From positions 47,485 to 111,484 of the forward strand of contig NZ_AXAS01000007.1 of assembly GCF_000472925.1 (NCBI RefSeq): a stretch of 64,000 bases of DNA. The letters run 5' to 3'. Numbering within the stretch: position 1 is the first letter of the stretch; the number at the start of each line of letters is the position of its first letter. The position numbers were made by a program, and so were the translations under genes. Shown one piece after another: positions 25,871 to 34,593 of this stretch. The notes beneath the pieces were generated by a model. That model was given only the letters and a program-made list of their open reading frames with translations. It was not told where the DNA came from and did not search any database. The DNA comes from Bradyrhizobium sp. Ec3.3. GTDB taxonomy: Bacteria; Pseudomonadota; Alphaproteobacteria; Rhizobiales; Xanthobacteraceae.

Positions 25871-26632
25871 GTGACCATCGCGACAGTCGATCATTTCAGC
25901 CCACTGCAGGAGCGCTCCGCACTGCCCGCTTCGTTTGTCGCTGCGCTGTTGCTGGAGGGCCTCTGTTTTCTCGCCGTCGTCGGCTGGGTCACGCAACGCC
26001 CGGCCCGGATCGAGTCATCAGCGCCGACCATGCAGATTTCGCTGGTGGCCGCGCCACCTGCGCCGGCCGAAGCTCCGCCGGATCCGCCTTCTATGGTCGC
26101 GGAAACTCGGCCGGTGCCCGAAGAGGCTCCCCCGGTACCGGAAGATCCTCAGGTTACTCCACCGCCCTCGGAGGTCCCTCCTCCGCCGGCAGACGTTGCT
26201 CCACCTGAACCTGCTCCGCCACCTCCGAAGGCGGAGGCGCCGGTCGTACGCCCCAAGCCTGCAAAGCCACCGCAGCAGGTCCAGCGAAAACCGGCCGCGC
26301 GCCCAGCGCAGCAACAAGCGACCGCAAGCGCGGCGCCGAGCGCTGGCGCGATGTCGAGTTTTCAAGGGGCACTACGGCAAGCCGTCGAAAGTGCATTGAT
26401 CTATCCGGCGTCTGCGCGCGCCAGCGGCCAGCATGGTCGTGCCCGCGTGACATTCGATTATCAGGACGGGCGCGTATCGGGGGTCAGCTTGTCCCAATCG
26501 AGCGGATCTGCGGTTCTCGATCAGGCCGCACTTGCTACGATCAGGAGCGCGCATTATCCGCCTCCGCCGCCTGAGATGAGCCATCGTACGCTTCACCTTA
26601 GTATCTTCGTCGAGTTTAAGGCAGGTATGTGA
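25871..26632 (+). CDS. tonB: TonB energy-transducing protein
   Basis: A 253-residue protein starting at GTG with GGAG upstream. One transmembrane helix (SFVAALLLEGLCFLAVVGWV) is followed by about 100 residues rich in Pro, Ala, Glu and Lys that span the periplasm, and a C-terminal TonB domain (SALIYPASARASGQHGRARV, FDYQDGRVSGVSLSQSSGS, and VLDQAALATIRSAHYPPPPP). The YP in LIYPASA is the family contact. Dedicated to the upstream receptor by operon position. The following gene begins 99 bp later. Confidence 0.92.
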   Translation: MTIATVDHFSPLQERSALPASFVAALLLEGLCFLAVVGWVTQRPARIESSAPTMQISLVAAPPAPAEAPPDPPSMVAETRPVPEEAPPVPEDPQVTPPPSEVPPPPADVAPPEPAPPPPKAEAPVVRPKPAKPPQQVQRKPAARPAQQQATASAAPSAGAMSSFQGALRQAVESALIYPASARASGQHGRARVTFDYQDGRVSGVSLSQSSGSAVLDQAALATIRSAHYPPPPPEMSHRTLHLSIFVEFKAGM

Positions 26633-26731
26633 TGACGGGGACGCCATGATTGAGCGAAGGCACGGGCGGGCGATACGTGTGAGCGCAAGGAAAACCGCAA
26701 ACGGGCGCGTGGTCTACCGAGAGGCCGTATA

Positions 26732-28384
26732 ATGGGACGCATCCGAAGTCTTGCCATCTCCCTTTCATCCTTAACAGTGTTGGCGTCCGGTGCGACGGCT
26801 GCCGACGTCACTTCAGCTCGGTCCGGCGCCAATTCGGAAGTCGTGAGCATGAGGCGGCTGACACATGCAGAGTACCGCAACTCCATTGCCGATATCTTCG
26901 GAACCGAAATTGAAGTGCGCGGCTTCTTCGAGCCGACGATCCGCATTGGCGGCTTGCAGGCAGCCAGCACCTCGGTGCTTTCGGTAACGCCTGTGGGCTT
27001 TGAATCCTTCACCAAACTGGCGGACAGCATCGCTATCCAGGTCACGGGGGAGAAATATCGCGCCAAGCTTCCCTGCGTGCCGAAGTCGGCCAAAGAGCCC
27101 AATGATGCCTGCACCGCACAAGTGCTGAGCCATTATGGACGGATGCTGTACCGCCGGCCATTGATCGAGGACGAAATCAAAAGCGCCGTCGATCTGAGCC
27201 ACGGGCTCGCCGAGTCGCAGAACGACTTCTATGCCGGCCTGCGCTATGGCCTGGCCAGTTTGCTCCAGGCGCCCAATTTCGTATTCCGCATGGAAACTGC
27301 GGTGCCGGCCGGCAACAAGCAATGGGCGCTGGACTCATATAGCCGGGCGACGCGCCTCAGTTACCTGATGTGGGATTCAACGCCCGACGCCGAGTTGCTC
27401 CAAGCGGCCGAGAAGGGCGATCTGAATACGCCCGCCGGGCTTGACAAGCAGGTCGACCGCCTCATGGCCTCGCCACGGCTGGACCTCGGCATCCGGGCCT
27501 TCTTCACCGACATGTTGGAGCTCGACAACTTCGACACGGTGTCTAAGGACAGCAACCTGTACCCCAAGTGGAGCTCGGGTACTGCCGCCTCGGCGAAGGA
27601 GGAAACCCTGCGGACCGCCATCGATCTGGCATTGCATACCAATGGCGACATGCGCGACCTGATGACCACGCGCAAGACCTTCATCAACCGCAATTTGGCC
27701 GCCGACTATCAGCTGCCGTTCCAATTCAAGGGCGAATGGATGCCCTATGAATTTGCCGCTGATTCAGGTCGCAGCGGCATTCTCACGCAGGCCAGCATGC
27801 TGGCCATGTTCTCCCATCCCGGCCGCAGTTCACCCACGAAGCGCGGCGTGGCGGTAATGGATATCTTCCTTTGCGAGCCCACGCCTGCGCCGCCCGCCAA
27901 TGTGGATTTTTCGGTGGTCAATGACACCAGCGGCCCGTTGAAAACGGTGCGCGAGCGCTTGATGGCGCATGCCGCTAACCCGACCTGCGCCTCCTGCCAC
28001 AATCACAGCGATCCAATCGGGCTGACTCTTGAGGGCTTTGACACGATCGGTCAGCGCCGTACCATGGAGAATGGCAAGTTTATCGATCTTTCGGCCACGA
28101 TAAAGGGCAAGCATTATGCCGGCGCCGCGGGGCTTGGCCAATTCCTGCACGACGATCCCAAATACACGGCCTGTCTTGCACGCAAGGTCTATGCGTATTC
28201 CCGCGGTGTGAACAGCGAAGATGTCCCCGCCTCCGCTGTTAAGACCGCCTACCAGGCCTTCGCGGATTCCGGTTTTCGGATGCGTTCGTTGCTGAAGAGC
28301 CTGGTCGACGACAAGGACTACTTCAGCGCGCCTGCGCCTTCCCCCGAAACAACCAGCTCCGCGCCCAACGTCGCGGACCAATAG
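26732..28384 (+). CDS. DUF1592/DUF1588/DUF1585-type secreted c-type cytochrome
   Basis: A 550-residue exported protein: signal peptide (LAISLSSLTVLASGATAAD), then RLTHAEYRNSIADIFGTE (DUF1587-like start), SHYGRMLYRRPLIEDE and LLQAPNFVFRMETAV (DUF1592), RRGVAVMDIFLCEP-like segment (DUF1588), and a single heme c motif C419-A-S-C-H423 followed by DPIGLTLEGFDTIGQRR (DUF1585). These modules occur in planctomycete-type cytochromes, usually next to a DUF1552 gene, as here. Their reaction is not established. Periplasmic location and a partner set of cytochromes and a cupredoxin suggest electron transfer or an oxidase. Unusual in a rhizobial island. Confidence 0.8.
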   Translation: MGRIRSLAISLSSLTVLASGATAADVTSARSGANSEVVSMRRLTHAEYRNSIADIFGTEIEVRGFFEPTIRIGGLQAASTSVLSVTPVGFESFTKLADSIAIQVTGEKYRAKLPCVPKSAKEPNDACTAQVLSHYGRMLYRRPLIEDEIKSAVDLSHGLAESQNDFYAGLRYGLASLLQAPNFVFRMETAVPAGNKQWALDSYSRATRLSYLMWDSTPDAELLQAAEKGDLNTPAGLDKQVDRLMASPRLDLGIRAFFTDMLELDNFDTVSKDSNLYPKWSSGTAASAKEETLRTAIDLALHTNGDMRDLMTTRKTFINRNLAADYQLPFQFKGEWMPYEFAADSGRSGILTQASMLAMFSHPGRSSPTKRGVAVMDIFLCEPTPAPPANVDFSVVNDTSGPLKTVRERLMAHAANPTCASCHNHSDPIGLTLEGFDTIGQRRTMENGKFIDLSATIKGKHYAGAAGLGQFLHDDPKYTACLARKVYAYSRGVNSEDVPASAVKTAYQAFADSGFRMRSLLKSLVDDKDYFSAPAPSPETTSSAPNVADQ

Positions 28385-28397
28385 ATCGGAGCCCGTC

Positions 28398-29732
28398 ATG
28401 AAGATCGATCGCAGATTTCTGCTCCGCGGCACATGCCAGGGCGCTCTGGCCGTCATGGGCATCCCATTTCTGGACTGTTTCCTGGACAGCAAGGGCGAGG
28501 CCCTGGCCGCGACCGGAAAGCCGCTTCCCACCCGTTTCAACACATTCTTTTTTGGCTTGGGCCTGACCTCGCAACTGTGGATTCCCAAGACGGCCGGGAA
28601 AGAGTGGGAGATGACGTCCCAGTTGAAACCACTGGAGCCCTATCGCGCCAAGCTGAACGTGTTCAGTGGGTTGCGCGTTCCGCTCGACGACAATCCGAAT
28701 TACCAGCATTGGTCGGGGGCGGCGGCCGCCGCCACCGGCATTTCGCCCACCAAGGATAAGGAATTCGATTCTAAGACCATCGACCAGCAGATCGCCGACG
28801 TCATCTCCCACGGCGCCCGCTTCAAATCGGTGTCGGCTTCTTCCGCTGGCGATCCGAAGCAGAGCTATTCCAGCCTTGGTGGCGCCAACACCCTGCCGGC
28901 CGAGCCGTCGCCCCTCTCGCTTTATACCCGCTTGTTCGGGCCGGGCTTCCAGGATCCCACCAAAGAGGACTGGAAACCGGATCCGCAAGTCCTGATACAA
29001 CAAAGCGTGCTGTCAGTTGTGGCGGACAATCGCAAGCGGGTCATGCAGAACCTCGGTCCCGCTGATCGCGCCCGCATGGACCAGTATTTTACCTCCGTGC
29101 GCGAAGCCGAACTGCAGCTGGCCGCGGAACTGCAGCGTCCCGAAATCCAGGCCAAGGTCACCATTCCTTCCGCACCCGCCGAGATGGTCTGCAACAATTC
29201 ACTTCCCAACCTTCGCAACGTGACGCCGTTGATGGCGCGGCTTGGAGCTCTGGCGCTCGCCACCGACCAGACGCGGGTGTTCAATCTCAGCATTTCTGAG
29301 CCGACATCCCAAATCTTCGTGCCTGGCGACTCGCTCGGGTATCACCAGACTACGCATGAAGAGCCCACCGATCCGGGCCTAGGTTATCAGCCGCGGGTTG
29401 CGCAGTACAATGTCGACATGATGCAATTGTTCGCCATGCTCCTGAAGGAGCTCGATGCGGTTTCAGAAGGTGACGGCACGGTTCTCGACCATAGTCTGGT
29501 CTTTGCCTTTACCGACCAAAGCTTTGCCAAGATCCACGCTGTCGATGGCCTACCGATCTTCGTGGCTGGTGGAGCCAGCGGCCGCATGAAGGCTGGTTAT
29601 CATGTCGCAGGCGACGGCAGTACGGTTTCCCGTGTCGGCCTGACAATCCAAAAGGCGTTGGGCGTGTCGCTTGATGCCTGGGGCAAAGGCTCCATGGAGG
29701 TCAAGCAGCCCTACACGGATTTGCTCGCGTAA
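28398..29732 (+). CDS. DUF1552 family protein with Tat-like signal
   Basis: A 444-residue protein beginning MKIDRRFLLRGTCQGALAVM, a twin-arginine-like leader (R-R-F-L-L-R) with hydrophobic core. The body matches DUF1552: LPTRFNTFFFGLGL, LNVFSGLRVPLDDNPNYQHW, SAGDPKQSYSSLGG, GYHQTTHEEPTDPG and VFAFTDQSFAKIHAVDGLPI. DUF1552 resembles sulfatase/DUF1501-like folded exported proteins; no activity is assigned. It begins 13 bp after the DUF1592 cytochrome, a pairing conserved across phyla, implying a joint function. If the Tat signal is used the protein is folded, possibly with a cofactor, before export. Confidence 0.8.
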   Translation: MKIDRRFLLRGTCQGALAVMGIPFLDCFLDSKGEALAATGKPLPTRFNTFFFGLGLTSQLWIPKTAGKEWEMTSQLKPLEPYRAKLNVFSGLRVPLDDNPNYQHWSGAAAAATGISPTKDKEFDSKTIDQQIADVISHGARFKSVSASSAGDPKQSYSSLGGANTLPAEPSPLSLYTRLFGPGFQDPTKEDWKPDPQVLIQQSVLSVVADNRKRVMQNLGPADRARMDQYFTSVREAELQLAAELQRPEIQAKVTIPSAPAEMVCNNSLPNLRNVTPLMARLGALALATDQTRVFNLSISEPTSQIFVPGDSLGYHQTTHEEPTDPGLGYQPRVAQYNVDMMQLFAMLLKELDAVSEGDGTVLDHSLVFAFTDQSFAKIHAVDGLPIFVAGGASGRMKAGYHVAGDGSTVSRVGLTIQKALGVSLDAWGKGSMEVKQPYTDLLA

Positions 29733-29789
29733 GGGTGCTCGCCAAATCGATGACATCTAGAGTGCTTCGGCCAGGGAGTTGTTATTTGC

Positions 29790-30284
29790 ATGTTTGCGTT
29801 GGGCTTTCGCTGTGTTGCCGCCGCAGTGTGTGTAGCATTTGGTCTTGCCGTGTTGGAGAGCGTTGCCGGTCCGGCAGAGGTCGCTCAAATCAAGTCCCGC
29901 CAGGACAAGTTCCGTGACATGGGCGGTGCACTCAAGGCGATCAGTGACGAGCTGAAGAAGCGAACGATTGATTGGGACAACACGGTCCTGCCTAACGCTC
30001 AGACGATCAAGGATCGCAGCGGCTATCTGCTGAACTGGTTTCCCAAGGGCAGCGGCCCTGAGTCCGGAGCCAAGACATATGGGCTGCCAGCACTCTGGCA
30101 GAACAATGATGATTTCGTAACGTTGGGCAAAGTGGCGCAGGTCGAGGCAGCAAAGCTGAATCAGGTTGCGATCAGCAAGGACGCGAATGCACTGAAGGCG
30201 CAAGTGGAAGCGATGGGCAAGGCCTGCAAGGCCTGCCATGATAGCTATCGCTCGCCGGACTACGCAAAAGAAAACGATGACTAG
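29790..30284 (+). CDS. Cytochrome c-prime/c556-type periplasmic cytochrome
   Basis: A 164-residue protein with a signal peptide (CVAAAVCVAFGLAVLESVAG) and a four-helix body. The heme attachment motif C146-K-A-C-H150 is close to the C-terminus (KACKACHDSYRSPDY), diagnostic of class II cytochromes c-prime/c556. The early QDKFRDMGGALKAISDEL helix agrees. It sits 57 bp after the DUF1552 gene and 8 bp before a membrane cytochrome b, so it likely exchanges electrons with that protein in the periplasm. Confidence 0.88.
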   Translation: MFALGFRCVAAAVCVAFGLAVLESVAGPAEVAQIKSRQDKFRDMGGALKAISDELKKRTIDWDNTVLPNAQTIKDRSGYLLNWFPKGSGPESGAKTYGLPALWQNNDDFVTLGKVAQVEAAKLNQVAISKDANALKAQVEAMGKACKACHDSYRSPDYAKENDD

Positions 30285-30292
30285 AGCGGTCT

Positions 30293-30997
30293 ATGACTTC
30301 CTCTGAGCTGAGCCGTATGGAATCGACCTTGGCCGACACGACGGACCTGGGAGTCTGGGACCTTCCAGTGCGCGGCATGCACTGGCTCCTGGTGATCGGG
30401 ATCGGCGTTTGCTGGTGGACCGGCCTTCACAATGAACTCGAATATCATCTCTATAGCGGCTATGCGATCCTGTGGATCGTGCTGATGCGTCTCTATTGGG
30501 GACTGGTTGGCTCCTCGACCGCACGGTTTGCCAATTTCGTGCGCGGTCCGAAGGCTATCCTCGACTATGCCAGCACGCTGCACTGGCGTGATACGCCCCA
30601 CACCCACGGCCACAACGCGCTAGGGGCGGTCAGCATTGTTCTGATGGTGGGCCTGGTCTTGGCCGTGGTGATTCTTGGCCTGTTTGCGGTCGATGTGGAC
30701 GGGCTCTATTCGGGACCCTTGTCTAGCTACGTGACCTTCAGGCAAGGCCGCCATCTCGCGCATCTGCACTATTATTGGTTCACTATTCTTCTGTGGGTGA
30801 TCGCGCTGCATCTCGCGGCGGTGATCTTCTACTTCATCTATAAACGCCAAAATCTCGTCACGCCCATGATCTCCGGCAAGCGCCCAAGCAATGCGGGCGA
30901 TGCTGAGATGAAAATTGCTCCCTTGTGGCGATTTGCGGTCGGCGGAGTCATCGCCACCGCCCTCGTATGGGCGGTGTCGATAGGCTTCAATTTCTGA
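30293..30997 (+). CDS. Membrane cytochrome b (b561/Ni-Fe hydrogenase-type)
   Basis: A 234-residue protein with four or five hydrophobic segments. Possible heme-ligating histidines occur in RGMHWLLVIGIGVCWWTGLH, LHWRDTPHTHGHNALGA and HYYWFTILLWVIALHLAAVI, as in the cytochrome b/b6 domain of b561-like electron carriers. It would pass electrons between the quinone pool and the periplasmic cytochrome encoded just upstream. ATG at 30293 follows the previous stop by 8 bp. Tight packing shows one transcript with the DUF1592/DUF1552 pair. Confidence 0.85.
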   Translation: MTSSELSRMESTLADTTDLGVWDLPVRGMHWLLVIGIGVCWWTGLHNELEYHLYSGYAILWIVLMRLYWGLVGSSTARFANFVRGPKAILDYASTLHWRDTPHTHGHNALGAVSIVLMVGLVLAVVILGLFAVDVDGLYSGPLSSYVTFRQGRHLAHLHYYWFTILLWVIALHLAAVIFYFIYKRQNLVTPMISGKRPSNAGDAEMKIAPLWRFAVGGVIATALVWAVSIGFNF

Positions 30998-31025
30998 GGA
31001 AATGAAAAAGAGCAGGCAGGCAAGT

Positions 31026-31649
31026 ATGAAACGCAGTTGTGGTAGTATCGGCTTTGTTCTCGCGGCGCTCTGCGCTTCGGCGGGAATCAGTTTCGCGGCG
31101 GAGCGGCCGCCTGTCGCCGCCACTCCGGTGCCCACCGAGCCCGCGCAAGCCTCCGACAAGCTTCCCATGGTGCCGCCGGCCAAGCCGGGGATGTTCACCA
31201 AGCAGAAGAAAGACGCCGACCGGTTTCACCTGGTGGTCGCCGGCCACAAATTCACTAGCCGCGACGACATCGAGAAGTATCTCGCCTATCGCGCCGCCGA
31301 GCTGACCATGGAGCAAAAGGCGAGCTGGTTCACACTTGCTGAATCCCGCTCCAAGGGCGACACGGCACCGGTGCCCAAGCGCGATCCCGCAGGCCTACGC
31401 TACAGCTTCCGCATGGAATATTTCCGGCCCGCCTGGCGCTATAAGACTAGCGCCTCCTCCGCCTGGAAGACTTGGAGTCCTTTCGCGGGCACAACATTCA
31501 TTTCCGATGACGCCAAGAGCATCACCGATTTCGAAGTGAGCGCCGACATCGTGCTTCACAAGGGACAGATGGACGACGCCGATCCCCTGGCTTTTGAAGC
31601 CAGAGCGGTATCTGACCTCTTGATCAATCAAGTTTCTCCGCCGGAATAG
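31026..31649 (+). CDS. Exported CC0125/CC1285-like protein of unknown function
   Basis: A 207-residue protein (from ATG 31026) with a signal peptide MKRSCGSIGFVLAALCASAG. The middle reads FHLVVAGHKFTSRDDIEKYL then AYRAAELTMEQKASWFTLAE, close to the pattern of CC0125/CC1285-type secreted proteins. No catalytic motif is visible. An upstream ATG at 31002 directly after GAGGAA is an alternative start. It lies inside the redox operon between the cytochrome b and the cupredoxin genes, so it may be a chaperone or accessory factor. Confidence 0.65.
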   Translation: MKRSCGSIGFVLAALCASAGISFAAERPPVAATPVPTEPAQASDKLPMVPPAKPGMFTKQKKDADRFHLVVAGHKFTSRDDIEKYLAYRAAELTMEQKASWFTLAESRSKGDTAPVPKRDPAGLRYSFRMEYFRPAWRYKTSASSAWKTWSPFAGTTFISDDAKSITDFEVSADIVLHKGQMDDADPLAFEARAVSDLLINQVSPPE

Positions 31650-31664
31650 CCGCAAGGACCTTCA

Positions 31665-32054
31665 ATGAAGATTCATCGTCGTGCCTGTATCGAGATGTTC
31701 GCCAGTCTCGGTGTCATCGTCGCCTCGCCCGCGCTGGCCGAAGGAAAGACCGTCGAGGTGGTCATGAAGAACAACCCCAAGAGCGTGTTCGTGCCTGCGA
31801 TCGTCAATATCAGCGTCGGCGACACGGTGAAGTGGACCAATCCCGGCGTCATCACCCACTCCGTGACCTTCGTTCCCGCCCAGCCGACCGCGGCTTTCGA
31901 TGCCGCGCTGCCGGTCGGCGTGGCGCCTTTCGACTCTGGCAACATGGAGGAAGACGCCACCTTCAGCCACACCTTCACGGTAAAAGGGACTTACAAATAT
32001 TTCTGCAAGTTTCACGACGCGATGGGAATGGTTGGAACGGTCGTCGTTTCCTAA
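31665..32054 (+). CDS. Cupredoxin (plastocyanin/azurin-like)
   Basis: A 129-residue protein with a signal segment (HRRACIEMFASLGVIVASPA, cleavage near ALAEG) and a small beta-barrel. Type 1 copper ligands are visible: His in VITHSVTF, and Cys, His and Met in KYFCKFHDAMGMVGTVVVS. The N-P-G-V-x-T-H-S-V and F-C-x-F-H-x-A-M-G-M pattern is that of plastocyanin-like electron carriers. It probably shuttles electrons with the neighbouring cytochromes. ATG at 31665 has AAGGACC upstream. Confidence 0.92.
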   Translation: MKIHRRACIEMFASLGVIVASPALAEGKTVEVVMKNNPKSVFVPAIVNISVGDTVKWTNPGVITHSVTFVPAQPTAAFDAALPVGVAPFDSGNMEEDATFSHTFTVKGTYKYFCKFHDAMGMVGTVVVS

Positions 32055-32080
32055 ATCCAACCGTTGGAAGGAGTAGCGTT

Positions 32081-33532
32081 ATGGTAGTGAAAAACCGTCT
32101 CATCATTTGCACGACGGTCGTGGGCCTGATCGGCGGCGCCGCATTTCCCGCCAAGGCTGATTCCTGGACTCGCGGCTTTGTGGTGAGTGCCTATGAATAT
32201 GCCTTCCGCTACGGCGGTCGCCCTGGCTTTACGCGCGGCGCGGAAATCGAGCCGGGCGTGGACTGCCCGCATGGCAGCACCATTCACTTCGCCAATTCTG
32301 ATCAGACCAGGATCGCGCTCGCGCGCCAAAAATGGCGGTCCCGGCAGGAGATCGACTGGATCATTGCGCCTCCGGGGCTGGACCAAGTCCGGGACCCTGC
32401 GATGGTGAGGGTAGACATTTGGGACCGCGCCATCTCTTATCGGGGCTATAAGCGCGGCATTGAAACCTACGTCAATCCATGGGCCGCCGACGATCCAGGG
32501 CAGCCGGAGGTAACCAGCCGCATCGCCGACGGCTTCAATCTGGACAGCCAGATCGGGGCCAATGACTTTGTCGGTCCGGATGGCGAGAAGGGCATCGACA
32601 ACTCTCTGTACCGCGCTTGGGGCTGCGACGCGCCGTGGCGCGGCAACGGCAACGCGGAGTTCGGTCTGCGAGTCAATGATAAGATGCAGTCCGGCCTTTT
32701 TACTATGGTTGTGCGCATCTCCGGCAACCAGGACCCCATGAATGACAGTGACGCCACGGTCGAGATCGGCTATTCACCGGACAAGATTGTGAAAGGCGCT
32801 CGCGGCAGCATCGCGGCGGATTATTCCTATCGTATTCCGAAATCAGACCAGTACACCAAGCTGAAAGCCAAGATAAAAAACGGCGTCGTGGAGACGGAAC
32901 AGGTGGAACATCTGCACGCCCCACGTATCGCATGGTACTTTAATCAGACCGGCGACGCCAACTTCGCCAATGGCATAATCCGCCTGAATATTGCCTCCGA
33001 TGGTTTAAGGGGCACCGGTCTGATCGGCGGATACCGCAACTGGCGTGATCTTTATGCCGAGGCCACTTTCCCGTTTAACGCCGGCGGGCAAGACACCTCG
33101 CACCATCAGGATCATTTGGCGCTCTACTTCGCGCTCCGCCGCAATGCCGATGGCATGTATAACGAGAAGACCGGCCAATATGACGGCATCTCCACTGCTT
33201 ATCGTATCAAGATCTCTTCGGCTTTTGTGGTCGACGCCGACGAGCCGATGGACATTCCGATAAAGGATTATGACCTGTGGCAAAAGAACGCCTTTGAGGC
33301 CATCAAGGCCAACACCATCAAGGGCATCGAGTCTCGCATTCCACAGGATGTCCCGCCAGGTAACATTGAAGCATCCTATCCCCGTCTCGAGAGACGTATC
33401 AGAGATCTACCCAGCAGAGATTTCTTCCTCACGACGCTGGACCGTCCGCACTATCCGGACGGCGTGGGCATGGACGAGAGCGGCAACCCGATTGATGACC
33501 AGGGTAACCGCATCGACAAGCTTGACGAGTAG
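32081..33532 (+). CDS. Large exported protein of unknown function, last gene of the redox operon
   Basis: A 483-residue protein with a signal peptide (LIICTTVVGLIGGAAFPAKA) and GGAAGGAG ribosome site before ATG 32081. Early sequence has VDCPHGSTIHFAN and IDWIIAPPGLDQVRDPAMVR; later come GLFTMVVRISGNQDPMNDSD, GIIRLNIASDGLRGTGLIGG and GIDNSLYRAWGCDAPWRGNG. It looks like a beta-rich, mostly hydrophilic periplasmic or outer-membrane-associated protein. I do not recognise a family with certainty. The terminal segment MDESGNPIDDQGNRIDKLDE is a short acidic repeat. Its place at the end of the operon suggests it may be the substrate-binding or structural partner. Confidence 0.6.
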   Translation: MVVKNRLIICTTVVGLIGGAAFPAKADSWTRGFVVSAYEYAFRYGGRPGFTRGAEIEPGVDCPHGSTIHFANSDQTRIALARQKWRSRQEIDWIIAPPGLDQVRDPAMVRVDIWDRAISYRGYKRGIETYVNPWAADDPGQPEVTSRIADGFNLDSQIGANDFVGPDGEKGIDNSLYRAWGCDAPWRGNGNAEFGLRVNDKMQSGLFTMVVRISGNQDPMNDSDATVEIGYSPDKIVKGARGSIAADYSYRIPKSDQYTKLKAKIKNGVVETEQVEHLHAPRIAWYFNQTGDANFANGIIRLNIASDGLRGTGLIGGYRNWRDLYAEATFPFNAGGQDTSHHQDHLALYFALRRNADGMYNEKTGQYDGISTAYRIKISSAFVVDADEPMDIPIKDYDLWQKNAFEAIKANTIKGIESRIPQDVPPGNIEASYPRLERRIRDLPSRDFFLTTLDRPHYPDGVGMDESGNPIDDQGNRIDKLDE

Positions 33533-33589
33533 GGCAATCCAATAAGGGCGCCACGCCCGACAGCAGGTCAACAATGGCGGTCCGCCGCG

Positions 33590-34300
33590 GTCTACCATCT
33601 CGATGCGCCTCCGGTAACCACCGCGGAAAGGCCGTGTCCAGCCCAGTGATCCACACCGTCGCAAATGTGGGACACTGACCAACGGGGTATTTCGAGATGC
33701 GAAAAGGCCGCATAGAGATCTTCCCGATGATCGACATCATGCTTCGTTACTGGTATTCATCATCACCCTGCGGGCGATCCGGCGACAGCCGTTGCATCCC
33801 AACTCCCGCAAAGCGGCACCGCGCAAGACCTGCCCCACCCGAAGATCGTCGTCATGTTGTTTGCCGGCGGATGCATTGAGATGGATCCTCAAGAATGTCG
33901 ATCGACGAGTTACCAGAGGCCAGCGAGCCGAACCGCGAGCAGGCAGCCAGCACTATTGCAGGCGCTGGCGCGGCCACGCCGCAGACTCTGCTCGCTGTCA
34001 CGCATGGATGTCGCAAGGTCGGTGTTGTCCAGGCGGGGCTCGCTCCTAAGTAAGCCTGGTAAGGATGCAATCCTCATGACCATTGCCGCGGCCGATCATT
34101 TTCAGCCTGCCACAGGATCGCTCTGCGGTGCCTGCCTCGTTTGCCGCTGCGCTGTTGCTGGAGAGCCCGTGTTTTCTCGCCATCGTTGGCTGGCTCATCC
34201 AACGTCCGTCAAGGCAAGAAGCGTCGGCGCCGACCATGCAGATCTCCCTCGTGATCATTCCAGTTGCAACAATCGAAGCGCCGCCAGATCGCCTGAGATA
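33590..34300 (+). pseudogene. Decayed copy of exbB 3' end, exbD and tonB 5' part
   Basis: From about 33590 the DNA follows 25378-26090 with frameshifts and small deletions. YFEMRKGRIEIFPMIDIML is intact at 33688-33744, then exbD breaks at a deletion in the transmembrane helix. DNA reading DLPHPKIVV, AAAPQTLLAV and VGVVQAGLAPK follows in shifted frames. The tonB start (CTCATGACCATTGCC at 34075) and the membrane segment LPASFAAALLLESPCFLAIVGW are still readable, but the Pro-rich and C-terminal parts are gone. It marks a tandem duplication or an integrated paralogous operon that bracketed the redox genes. No product is expected. Confidence 0.88.
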
Positions 34301-34593
34301 ATTATCGAAGCTCCGAAGGCACCTGGACATTCACCGCCTGTTCAAGCCGAGAGCGCAGGCGCTTCGAGCCCTTCGTCGACCTGGGCGCGCAAGTCTCGTC
34401 AGTCCAAGATCCGGACCACTCCTCACGCCTGAGGTTCCTTCGCGCGAACAGTTCACATCCATAGGTCGCGGGTATGCTCCTATCTGTCGGTATGCACGAG
34501 GTTTTGCGGGCAGGCGGATGACTGAGGACCTCCAGTGTTGAACCAGCAACGGACCGATTCTGATGCGCCTTCCGGCAATAAGGAACAAATACA

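Noticed and set aside
22603..33532. Redox operon as a methanobactin or MbnH/MbnP-type copper system
   Set aside because: No MbnH di-heme peroxidase or MbnP motif was seen; DUF1592 and DUF1552 are different families.
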